Positions 9,179 through 17,199 of a DNA stretch of 62,827 nucleotides are shown piece after piece. The DNA lies in assembly GCA_964579245.1 (NCBI GenBank), contig CAZOFY010000006.1, positions 1 to 62,827 on the forward strand, read 5' to 3'. The position numbers and the translations under genes are program-made. Numbering within the stretch: position 1 is the first letter of the stretch; every line of letters starts with the position of its first letter. The DNA is from Firm-13 sp964579245 (GTDB lineage Bacteria > Bacillota > Clostridia > Saccharofermentanales > Saccharofermentanaceae). The notes under the pieces were generated by a model that searched no databases, was not told where the DNA came from, and saw nothing but the letters and a program-made list of their open reading frames with translations.

Positions 9179-9742
9179 TTATCGCTTCGCTTGTCTGGCA
9201 ATTTCCGTGATCCGACGAACGCATTCTGTCTTCATTTGCGTATAAGCCTCCCGATCATCCCTATATTTCTCGCAGCACCTGCGTTTCGTTTCTGCATACT
9301 CATCGCGAACATCCGCATGCTTGCGCAGGTAATCTACGAATATGGGCTCGTCCCAATCTCCGGGATATCGAACGTGAACATGAAAGGCCTGCCCCTGATA
9401 TCCTTCCGGAGTATATCCCTTCATAAACATCATATGAGGAGGCGGATTCTTTGGCTGTTTGCTAAAAAGGTATCCTGCCGCGATAAGCTTCTCTCTGATT
9501 GTATCCGGATCAGTCTCGTGCGGAATTTCAAGTAGAATATCAATGGTTGGTTTGGCTATGAGTCCAGGTACTGAAGTACTTCCTATATGCGTAATACGAA
9601 AAACATTCAGCGTTCCAAGAACTTCTACGATAGATTCTGATTCTTTACGATAGATCTCCGGCCAGGCGGGATCTGAATCAACAAGGCTGATTGGGAACAG
9701 CCTTCCCAGCTCTGATAAGGACATACCTTCCAAAGGTTTCAT
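9179..9742 (-). CDS. GrpB-family protein (UPF0157, nucleotidyltransferase-like)
   Basis: 187 residues from the chosen start (MKPLEGMSL), which has AAGGGG nine bases upstream; earlier codons lack a ribosome site. The family core is clear: DPAWPEIYRKE, HIGSTSVPGLIAKPTIDILLEI (the nucleotidyltransferase-like GSTS and D-x-D region) and FHVHVRYPGD. GrpB domains occur alone, as here, or fused to dephospho-CoA kinase. Their substrate is unproven. It converges on the lipoprotein gene across the terminator. Confidence 0.88.
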   Translation of the reverse strand: MKPLEGMSLSELGRLFPISLVDSDPAWPEIYRKESESIVEVLGTLNVFRITHIGSTSVPGLIAKPTIDILLEIPHETDPDTIREKLIAAGYLFSKQPKNPPPHMMFMKGYTPEGYQGQAFHVHVRYPGDWDEPIFVDYLRKHADVRDEYAETKRRCCEKYRDDREAYTQMKTECVRRITEIARQAKR

Positions 9743-9801
9743 AAAATGCACCCCTTTCCATGCATATACCTTCACAACGACAGTATAACGCAAAAGGTCC
9801 G

Positions 9802-9830
9802 TTTAAAACCGTTTTTGTCAGCTGTATAAT
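9802..9830 (+). promoter_or_regulatory. Putative promoter of the SRAP gene
   Basis: TATAAT (9825-9830) is preceded after 17 bp by a weak TTTAAA (9802-9807). It lies about 40 bp before the SRAP start. No LexA box is seen here, unlike at the next gene. Confidence 0.5.
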
Positions 9831-9868
9831 GAAAGTATCTCTTTCCTTCTTTCTTGTGAGGTATTATT

Positions 9869-10528
9869 ATGTGCGGGCGTTATTTTATTGACGATGATGA
9901 GACTATAGAGGAAATGCGTCGCATTTTCCGTGATATTGATACAAAATACAACACAGCGCCAGTCTGTGATTCTGATGCCACTTCGCGCTCTCTTTCGGTG
10001 CCGAATATCGTGAGCCCGAAGACCGGGGAGATTTTTCCGACAGATACCGTTCCGATTCTGTTGTCCGATAGAGGGCAGGTGCAGCCCGTCCTGATGTCTT
10101 GGGGATTTCCAAAATGGCAAGGCTCCGGCGTAATGATAAACGCCCGGTCAGAGACAGCAGCGGAGAAACCCATGTTTGCTACCTCCCTCCGGCAAAGGCG
10201 ATGTATCGTACCGACAAACGGCTTCTACGAATGGAATCAGCATGTGTCAGGACGCCAAAAACCAAAATTTCTCATCCGCAAAGAGGATGATCGTATGTTG
10301 TATCTGGCAGGCCTCTATGCGAGCTTCGCTGAGGCAAACGGTGCTCCCTATGAAGCGTTTGTCATTCTGACCGTAGATGCCAACAGTTCTGTCAGCTCCT
10401 TACACGATCGAATGCCGCTGGTTGTTGAACGAAAGTACTGTACACAGTGGCTTCTCGACACATCCTTTGCCAGTGCACTGCTTCACTCTCCGTGTGAAGC
10501 AAAAGTCTCACTCTCCCTGATATCATAA
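9869..10528 (+). CDS. SRAP/YedK-HMCES family abasic-site DNA-protein crosslink protein
   Basis: 219 residues, the normal size. SRAP proteins protect abasic sites in single-stranded DNA through a thiazolidine crosslink made by Cys2, which is present (MCGRY). Other conserved residues are visible: Asn in KYNTAP, the MINARSET motif, GFYEW with the glutamate, and the histidine in LHDRMP. The ribosome site is GTGAGG. It sits 102 bp before a LexA-controlled Y-family polymerase, forming a damage-tolerance pair. The gene has its own promoter, so SOS control of it is not shown. Confidence 0.94.
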   Translation: MCGRYFIDDDETIEEMRRIFRDIDTKYNTAPVCDSDATSRSLSVPNIVSPKTGEIFPTDTVPILLSDRGQVQPVLMSWGFPKWQGSGVMINARSETAAEKPMFATSLRQRRCIVPTNGFYEWNQHVSGRQKPKFLIRKEDDRMLYLAGLYASFAEANGAPYEAFVILTVDANSSVSSLHDRMPLVVERKYCTQWLLDTSFASALLHSPCEAKVSLSLIS

Positions 10529-10559
10529 TACTTGTCCCATTATCCGTATTTCGGTACTC

Positions 10560-10588
10560 TTGCGCGCCTCCCCGGGGCGTGCTATGAT
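10560..10588 (+). promoter_or_regulatory. Promoter of the Y-family polymerase
   Basis: TTGCGC (10560-10565), 17 bp, then TATGAT (10583-10588). The expected transcription start falls inside the LexA box just downstream, which fits repression by steric block. Confidence 0.55.
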
Positions 10589-10596
10589 TCAGGAAA

Positions 10597-10608
10597 GAAC
10601 AAATGTTC
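10597..10608 (+). promoter_or_regulatory. LexA (DinR) SOS box
   Basis: GAAC-AAAT-GTTC, flanked to AGAAC and GTTCT, matches the Firmicute LexA consensus GAAC-N4-GTTC exactly. It lies 8 bp after the -10 box and 22 bp before the polymerase start. Confidence 0.85.
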
Positions 10609-10630
10609 TTTTTTGTGAGGGGTGCAGACG

Positions 10631-11890
10631 ATGGACAGCAAGATTTTACATATTGACCAGAATTCATTTTTTGCGTCTGTTGAGATGAAGTTCGATCCGA
10701 GTCTGCGTTCGGTACCGATGGCGGTCGTCGGAAATGCCGAGCTTCGTCATGGTATCGTTCTTGCCAAGAATCAGCTTGCTAAGGAGTGCAAGATCCAGAC
10801 AGGCGAGGTGATTTGGCAGGCCAGACAGAAGTGTCCGAATCTTGTTGTCGTTCCCGCACATTATCAGCGCTACCAGTATTACTCTCAGAAGGCTTTTGAT
10901 ATGTACTGCCAGTACACAGACCGTGTTGAACCGTATGGGATGGATGAGTGTTGGCTTGATGTCACGGATATCGCCGGAGTCCAGGATCCTGTTACTCTGG
11001 CTGACGAACTCCGACAGCGAGTGCGTGAGGAGCTCGGGCTCACTTGCTCTGTTGGTGCGAGCTTCAATAAAGTTTTCGCCAAGCTTGGGTCGGATTATAA
11101 GAAGCCGGATGCGACGACCTGGATCTCTCGCGAGAATTATCGAAGCGTCGTCTGGCCGCTTCCCGTTTCCGATCTTCTATTTGTCGGTCGGAAAACGGCG
11201 AACCGGTTGAGCCGCATCAACATCAAGACAATTGGAAGTCTTGCAAATCTCCCGTACGATTACGTTCGCAAATGCTTCGGCAAGAACGGTGAATCCTTGT
11301 GGATCAGCGCCAATGGTCTGGATCGATCCCCTGTAAGCCGAATCTCTGAGCAGCGGATTATTAAGTCCGTCGGCAACAGCGCGACAACATCTCGGGATAT
11401 GGTGTGCGGCGAGGATGTCTGGAAGACGGTGGTGATGCTTTCGGATCAGGTTGCCACACGTCTGCGCCTATACGGTCTCGTCGGAGGCACGGTCCAGATC
11501 CATGTCCGTGATTCCGAGCTGCACATTTTCGAGCGTCAGCAAAGACTTTCATCCCATACAGATTACTCAGGAGAGATTGCACGAGTTGCCATGGATCTAT
11601 TCCGCAGAAATTATTCCTGGGAGAGACCGGTCCGCAGTATTGGTGTACGTGCGACGCAGGTCGCTCCATCGGGCGTTCCCCGGCAGATTTCCTTCTTTGA
11701 TCCGGATTACCGTGCAGACCGCCACCTTATGATTGAGCGGACGATTGACACGCTGCGCACGCGTTACGGTAGCAAGATTATCGGAAGAGGTATAGAGCTT
11801 GGTTCGGGGCAGGATCTTTTGCCGGATGGACAATACGGATGGAATAACGGGGGCTTTTCGAAGGACGGCATCATACAGGATGATATTTGA
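10631..11890 (+). CDS. Y-family translesion DNA polymerase (DinB/UmuC type)
   Basis: About 419 residues. It carries the first metal-binding aspartate in HIDQNSFFASVE, the second acidic pair in MDECWLDVT, a helix-hairpin-helix thumb region (INIKTIGSLANLPYD) and a little-finger domain. Near the C-terminus QISFFD is a good beta-clamp binding motif. The canonical HID-M-D-x-F has N-S here. The ATG at 10631 is chosen because GAGGGG lies eight bases before it; the in-frame GTG at 10622 overlaps that site. It is SOS-controlled through the box at 10597 and probably bypasses lesions together with the adjacent SRAP protein. Whether it is Pol IV-like or an UmuC-type Pol V catalytic subunit cannot be settled by eye. 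Confidence 0.92.
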   Translation: MDSKILHIDQNSFFASVEMKFDPSLRSVPMAVVGNAELRHGIVLAKNQLAKECKIQTGEVIWQARQKCPNLVVVPAHYQRYQYYSQKAFDMYCQYTDRVEPYGMDECWLDVTDIAGVQDPVTLADELRQRVREELGLTCSVGASFNKVFAKLGSDYKKPDATTWISRENYRSVVWPLPVSDLLFVGRKTANRLSRINIKTIGSLANLPYDYVRKCFGKNGESLWISANGLDRSPVSRISEQRIIKSVGNSATTSRDMVCGEDVWKTVVMLSDQVATRLRLYGLVGGTVQIHVRDSELHIFERQQRLSSHTDYSGEIARVAMDLFRRNYSWERPVRSIGVRATQVAPSGVPRQISFFDPDYRADRHLMIERTIDTLRTRYGSKIIGRGIELGSGQDLLPDGQYGWNNGGFSKDGIIQDDI

Positions 11891-11914
11891 CAGACATCGT
11901 TTTTGAAGAATAGT

Positions 11915-11934
11915 CGATCCATGCGCATGAATCG
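11915..11934. promoter_or_regulatory. 20-bp near-perfect palindrome upstream of the PAS-GGDEF gene
   Basis: CGATCCATGCGCATGAATCG is symmetric except for one base pair. It lies immediately before a possible -35 hexamer (TTGACG, 11936-11941) and about 70 bp before the PAS-GGDEF start, a position suited to an operator. No regulator is assigned. Confidence 0.4.
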
Positions 11935-12005
11935 TTTGACGCTATGTTAAAAACATGATAGTTTTTAATCAAAGGTGCATATCAAACCGATTCGAGGTAG
12001 AATGC

Positions 12006-13606
12006 ATGGGATTCGATCTGAAAACAATTGCCTTTCTGTTTTTTTATACGAATCTGATTGGTTCGGGCGCCCTGGCGTTTGTCTGTTTCAACGTGCGCAA
12101 GAGAGTCAAAGGCACTGAGTTCTGGCTTACAGGTATGATGATTCAGACCTGTGGATTTCTTTTCCTTTACCTTCGTGAGCAACTCCTCTTCTCACCGTTC
12201 ACTGTCATCGCGATCTCGCTGATCCTCCTCGGGAATGCGGTCTTTATTGAAGGATTTATTCGTTTTGTAGACAAGAAGTTCTTCCGTTTTTATAACTACC
12301 TCCTGCTTATTCCCATCGTAGCCATCCTTTATTATTTTACATTTGTTCAGGATTTGCAGGTCGTTAGAGATATCCTCTTTTCCTCTGTGACAGCAATATA
12401 TACGATTCAGGGCGGGGCTCTTTTCCTCGTTGATACAAACACTAGGAGAAGTCAATCGGCTCGAGTGGCCGGCTGGGTGCTTTTGCTTGGTTTTGCTATC
12501 AGCGTTGGTCGAGTCTTTACCATCCTCACCTTCTTTCTGATGGAAGGCGGGAATGCTTTCGTTCAATCCTTTGCCGCTCTCAATCAAATCGTTTATTACG
12601 GATTAGTCGTTGCCCTTCTGCTGAGCATTATTCTCATGGTGAACAGGCGTTTGCTGGACGATGCCAAAATGCAGGAAAAAAAGTTCTCGACCATCTTTCA
12701 TTCTTCGCCGGACGCCGTACTTTTGACAAAATCAATCGATGGAACTATTTATGACATGAACGAAGCCTTTTCGAAAATAACCGGTTACCCACATGACGAA
12801 TTATTAGGTCAATCGACACATTCCATTCATCTCTGGGTTTCCGAGGAGGATCGCCGTCTGTCGATTGAGAAAGTGAATAGCGGCCAAGTGTTCCGAAACA
12901 TAGAGGTTCCCATGCAAAAAAATCCGGAGAGATATTTACCGCCCTATTGTCTTTGGAACCGATTGTAATCATGGAAGAAAAATGTCTGCTAGCGACCTTT
13001 AACGACATATCGGAGCTCACCCGCATCCGGGCAGAGCTCGAGCAAAGAGCAACACATGATTCATTGACCGGCTTGCCGAATCGAGATTTATTCTACAGTC
13101 ACTTCCGTATCTGCAAGGCTTTCGCTGATCGATACAAGAAGAACTTTTCCATTCTTTCCATTGATATTGATCATTTCAAATATATTAATGATACCTTTGG
13201 GCATGATTATGGAGATCTCGTGTTAGTCGAAGCAGCAAGAAAAATGTGTTCTATGCTGCGACGAGGAGATATCGTCAGCCGGTTTGGAGGGGATGAGTTT
13301 GTCGTCCTCTTATCGGAAATCGCGAACGAAGACGGTGCCAGAATTACTGCTGCAAAATTACTGGATTCCTTTCATGACCCTCTGTTCATTGAGGAAGCCG
13401 ATCATCTGCTCACCCTCAGCATCGGGATTGCTGTTTATCCGCGAGATGGAACAGATATGCATGAGCTCTTGAAGAACGCAGATATTTCGTTGTATAAGGC
13501 GAAGGGAAACGGCCGCAACCGTTATGAGTTGTATGATGATTTTTCCAAACCAGAGCCGGAGTGTTCAATATCCCAAGAAATGACAACCGAAACAGTTGTT
13601 TTCTGA
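12006..13606 (+). pseudogene. Membrane PAS-GGDEF diguanylate cyclase, frameshifted at an A7 run
   Basis: The first frame (12006-12968) encodes about seven transmembrane segments (residues about 5-215) and most of a PAS domain (KKFSTIFHSSPDAV to VFRNIEV). The second frame continues the PAS end (ATFNDISELTRI) and a complete GGDEF domain with THDSLTGLPNR, DHFKYINDTFGHDYGD, an RRGD I-site and RFGGDEF. The two join if one base is gained, or the ribosome steps back one base, at the seven A residues 12916-12922. The result would be a normal 7TM-PAS-GGDEF protein of about 533 residues making c-di-GMP. The start follows GAGG by eight bases. Decay, a sequencing slip, phase variation and programmed -1 frameshifting are all possible. 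Both halves look well conserved, which argues against old decay. Confidence 0.85.
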
Positions 13607-13698
13607 CTACTTCGTAGAATTCTTCCAATTGGCCGTTGTCTGTCATCCGAATCTCTTATACTATCTATTCATATCAGTTTTAAGAACCGGAGTTTTCT

Positions 13699-14082
13699 AT
13701 GAAGATTATTACACAACTTGCTGTTATCTTTGGAATCTGCCTTCTGGGAGAAGGAATTTCTTCGCTTCTTCCGTTTGCTTTTCCGGGAACCGTCATCAGC
13801 ATGATTCTTCTCTTTGTACTGTTGATAACACGTTTGCTCAAGGTTGATAAAATTCGCCCGACAGCGGAATTCCTTATGAAAAACATGGCATTTTTCCTGA
13901 TTCCCCCGGGCGTTGGTATTCTGTCCAGTCTGGACATCCTGAAGAAGAACATGATCCCGTTTCTCATCATTGTGATTGTTTCTACCGTTCTGACCTTTGC
14001 GTCAGCCGCCTGGACAGTTCAGATAGTAATCCGTCTGCAAAAGCGTTTTAACTCTTCTGATCAGGGAGGAAAGAAGTCATGA
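13699..14082 (+). CDS. lrgA: CidA/LrgA family holin-like membrane protein
   Basis: 127 residues with four transmembrane segments. It carries the family string FPGTVISMILLFVLLI and the GILSSLDIL region. LrgA/CidA proteins are small membrane proteins linked to murein hydrolase control and, in several species, to pyruvate or glycolate transport. It overlaps lrgB by four bases (ATGA). No LytSR-type regulator is in the window. Confidence 0.88.
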   Translation: MKIITQLAVIFGICLLGEGISSLLPFAFPGTVISMILLFVLLITRLLKVDKIRPTAEFLMKNMAFFLIPPGVGILSSLDILKKNMIPFLIIVIVSTVLTFASAAWTVQIVIRLQKRFNSSDQGGKKS

Positions 14083-14768
14083 GTGATTTTTTCACCACTC
14101 CCCTTTTTGGGATCTGTTTGTCTCTATCTGCCTATGTTCTCTGCTGCTATCTGTACAATAAGAAGCGAATTGCCCTGTTGAACCCTCTGTTTACTTCGGT
14201 CATCTTATGTATTTCCTTTCTTTTGATTACTGGCATTCCTCTCACCTCCTATCAGCATGGCGGTCAATTGATCACTCTCTTTCTGAGCCCCGCGACGGCA
14301 TGCCTTGCCGTGGCCATGTACGATCAGCTTCCTCTATTAAAGAAATATGCTTTCCCCGTTTTATGCGGGACCATTGTCGGAGCGGCAACCGCGATGGGGA
14401 GCGTGTATTTAATGAGCAAGTTATTCGGGCTTGACCAGGAAATGCTAATATCTCTCCTTCCCAAGTCGGTTACGACACCCTTTGCAATCGCGGTTTCAGA
14501 GAGCCTTGGCGGCAATACATCGATTTCTGTCGCCGCAGTCGTGCTGACAGGAATCCTGGGTGCAACGCTCTCACCAGTTCTTATTCGCATTTTCGGCATT
14601 CGGGAGCCGATCGCTGCTGGAATCGGTATCGGAACATCAAGTCACGCAGGCGGAACTTCTAAGGCACTTGAGCTCGGAGAAACCGAAGGTGCCGCCAGCG
14701 GAGCTGCGATCGGGCTGACCGGCATTATCACCGTATTGCTTTCTCTCCTGTTCCAAGCCGTTCTCTAG
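14079..14768 (+). CDS. lrgB: LrgB/CidB family membrane protein
   Basis: 229 residues, about seven transmembrane segments, with the highly conserved block PKSVTTPFAIAVSE and GIGTSSHAGGTSKALELGETEGAASG. It works with the coupled LrgA as an antiholin-like or metabolite-transport pair. It ends about 100 bp from the convergent S41 peptidase; no clear terminator lies between. Confidence 0.92.
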   Translation: MSDFFTTPLFGICLSLSAYVLCCYLYNKKRIALLNPLFTSVILCISFLLITGIPLTSYQHGGQLITLFLSPATACLAVAMYDQLPLLKKYAFPVLCGTIVGAATAMGSVYLMSKLFGLDQEMLISLLPKSVTTPFAIAVSESLGGNTSISVAAVVLTGILGATLSPVLIRIFGIREPIAAGIGIGTSSHAGGTSKALELGETEGAASGAAIGLTGIITVLLSLLFQAVL

Positions 14769-14867
14769 GGATCAAAAGAGATCGGGATGGTCCTTTTCCG
14801 GCTGCCGATTCATTTCAGGACGCTTCCATTCTGAAAACAGGAGATCGGTAGACGCTTTTCGCATACC

Positions 14868-16529
14868 TTATTCTTCTGTTTTCGTTGTCTTGAGATAATC
14901 AAGAACATAATTCAACTCATAGTCGATATGTTGTGAAAAAAGTGATTCAATGGCAGCATCATCCAGCGGAATCTTTATTTCCGGTTTAACTCCGCCATAA
15001 CCAGAGGCATCTGTATCTATCATAACGAGCCCATTTTCATCAACACATGCGATCGAGGGAAAAATCAGAACAAGGTTGTCTGGAAGAAGAACAAACCCGT
15101 CATTAATTGTGCCAAAACTTCCATTGGAGCCCATCATACCTGCGATGGCTACATTGGGGAGTTCTCCCATGTTATACGCAAAGCCTTCGGCGGCACTGGC
15201 ACTTCCCGCGTTCACCAGAATAATGATCCGGCCGTTAAAACCTGCAGTCTTCGGCTCAACGGTAATTGTATTCATTGCCTTGAGCTGTTTGGTCTGTTGC
15301 TCCAATACGCACGCTGTTAAATAGAAGTCCTCATGATCCGTGAAAAGGCCCTTCAGCTTGGCACCGAAGGTATCCTCTCCTCCGCCATTCTGTCGCAGAT
15401 CAATAATTAGATCCTCTCCGTCCGTGAGGGCAAATGAAGCGAGATCCTTTTCGATTTGCGTGAGGATGGCCTCTTCGTTCTCATATTGCATGGTTGCGAT
15501 ACGCATATATGCCGTCTGGTTTTCTAAAAGATTAAAGGAGTACAGATCTTCGACCGTCTCCGGTTCAGCCCGAAGCACAGTATCAAATGTCTCATTCAAG
15601 GCATCAAAATCTTTTTCTACGGCAATCAGGGTCGTCTCCGTCAGGTTGCCGTCAAGATTTGAGAATGTGATCGTCACGCTTTTCCCGACAGGGCATCTGC
15701 CAAGCATCATATGTTGAAGAATCAGTCGATTATCCGTATCAGCCGATCCTTGCGGGGCGAAATTCATCGGAATCTCAGAGGCCACACCCTGCGTTTTGAA
15801 TCCGTTATAGGTTATGATCTCATCTCCATCCCGAAGACCAGCCGAATATGCATTGCTGTTTTCATCAACAGCTACAGCTAATGAACGGCCATCATCGGTA
15901 TAGATTGCGGAGAATCCCAGATCTCCTCCAAAATCCGATTTACGCCAGCCGACAAATTCGCCCGCTGAGAAGCTAAGGCCAAGGAATGCATCGGCCGGTG
16001 CAACGGCAATATGAGCGTCCGAAAAGGATTCGAAATAGGCGTTAAGAGCTTGATAATACGCTTTCTTATCGTTATTCCTTTGCGACGCTTCAAACAGAGG
16101 AAGATACTCCTCATACTTGCTCTCAAAATCAATCTTTTTATGATCTGCCAGTGGATATACCTGTTCAAAATACGAATTCAGCTTATTAAAGGACTCAACA
16201 TAAGATAACGAAGCATAATTCTGCATATTTTCAGATGCTGGAATTGCAATCGACGCCGCAGCAAGAACAAGGGACACAAGGGCTGCTGGAATGAATGCAA
16301 ACCAGCGTTTTCTTGCCGGATGCAGAAGTAAAATGAATACTGTCGAGACCATAACAGGTATCAAAAAATAGTTGAGTCCGCATACAAGCAAGTGAATTAC
16401 GGAGAACAGGAGCGGAGCCAGATAGATCCAAATATCAGCGCGAAACGCAATCTTTTTGATTTTCGCGACGATTACAAACAGGAGAACGCCAAATACTAAT
16501 ATGAAAAGCACCAAATCAATAATAGCCAT
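14868..16529 (-). CDS. Membrane-anchored S41 family (C-terminal processing-type) peptidase
   Basis: 553 residues with four N-terminal transmembrane segments (to about residue 115), then a PDZ-like stretch (NAYSAGLRDGDEIITYNG) and an S41 protease core. DLIIDLRQNGGGEDTFG and ILVNAGSASAAEGFAY carry the conserved oxyanion and nucleophile-serine regions of the tail-specific protease family. The multi-span anchor differs from the single signal anchor of CtpA/Prc. The start follows GGAGG. No partner substrate gene is adjacent. Confidence 0.85.
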   Translation of the reverse strand: MAIIDLVLFILVFGVLLFVIVAKIKKIAFRADIWIYLAPLLFSVIHLLVCGLNYFLIPVMVSTVFILLLHPARKRWFAFIPAALVSLVLAAASIAIPASENMQNYASLSYVESFNKLNSYFEQVYPLADHKKIDFESKYEEYLPLFEASQRNNDKKAYYQALNAYFESFSDAHIAVAPADAFLGLSFSAGEFVGWRKSDFGGDLGFSAIYTDDGRSLAVAVDENSNAYSAGLRDGDEIITYNGFKTQGVASEIPMNFAPQGSADTDNRLILQHMMLGRCPVGKSVTITFSNLDGNLTETTLIAVEKDFDALNETFDTVLRAEPETVEDLYSFNLLENQTAYMRIATMQYENEEAILTQIEKDLASFALTDGEDLIIDLRQNGGGEDTFGAKLKGLFTDHEDFYLTACVLEQQTKQLKAMNTITVEPKTAGFNGRIIILVNAGSASAAEGFAYNMGELPNVAIAGMMGSNGSFGTINDGFVLLPDNLVLIFPSIACVDENGLVMIDTDASGYGGVKPEIKIPLDDAAIESLFSQHIDYELNYVLDYLKTTKTEE

Positions 16530-16621
16530 ACGGGAACCTCCTTATCACATGAGTCATATGATAAGAGGCGTCCATTCACTTTTGATGCAGTTTTTCTTAT
16601 CTTTTTCTTAAATCACTTCCC

Positions 16622-17122
16622 CGTCAGACGAGCGGTTTGCTCCAGGTCCATCAAAACTACCCGTAAAACGCATGGTTTGCTCCAGTGCAAAAGCACTTCT
16701 TACTTGTCAGCGTCTAAAGGCGCTGCCTTTTCACTTTCATTATTGCCTCAACAGTAATTGACGGTTTGGCATTTGTGGTGGTATCGCCTTCTTGCGTGGG
16801 TAAATACTGTAGCCATTTGACGGTTTAGCTTGTCCATTAAAGGGATTCCTGTTTGATTTGCTGCGCTTAAAGACTTTTCGTATTCTTTTGAGAGTGCTCT
16901 TCATTATAATATGTTCCAACGAAAAGAAACCCGGGGGCACCACATAGTTATACATACCAAATGGCAGATTCCGAAGAATCTTGATGGTAATCATTGCACA
17001 GAAATAGAAGCGTTGCACACTCACATACATACTATTTTGTTGATTTTCTAGGTTTAGTAGGTGATCAATGAGAGAATATGTGTTTAGGATCCAATTCCTA
17101 TGACTAGAGGCGCGAAACGGAT
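16622..17122 (-). repeat. Dispersed noncoding repeat, copy 1
   Basis: This roughly 500-bp block shares a series of motifs, in the same order, with copy 2 at 32838-33775. Reading the minus strand they are: GGCGCGAAACG partner region, GGATCC box, a 74-bp unit starting TGATCACC (16994-17067), a second unit start TGATTACC (16986-16993), CCATTTGGTATG, ATAACTATGTGGTGCCCC, GCAAGAAGGCG, a small GC hairpin (about 16708-16725), and two direct 22-bp repeats ending in a GGAGCAAACC-type end (16662-16683 and 16622-16643). A 139-codon open frame crosses the block but is not preserved in copy 2. The rest of 16530-17199 shows no gene. It may be a decayed mobile element with IS200/IS605-like end hairpins; that part is inference. 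Confidence 0.7.
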
Positions 17123-17199
17123 TTATGGCACACCAATAAGAGAACCCCGACGCATGCATGCCTCGAGGTTCTTCTGTTTGGTCTGGTTATTGTCTTTGC

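Noticed and set aside
11915..11934. Palindrome as an SOS or metalloregulator box
   Set aside because: It does not match LexA, CsoR or DtxR-type sites; kept only as an unassigned palindrome.
12947..13606. Independent small GGDEF gene starting at 12947
   Set aside because: No ribosome site precedes it, and its first residues complete the PAS domain of the upstream frame.
16740..17159. 139-codon minus-strand open frame in repeat copy 1 as a gene
   Set aside because: The frame is not kept in copy 2, has no ribosome site, and matches no family; the shared sequence is at DNA level with indels not in threes.
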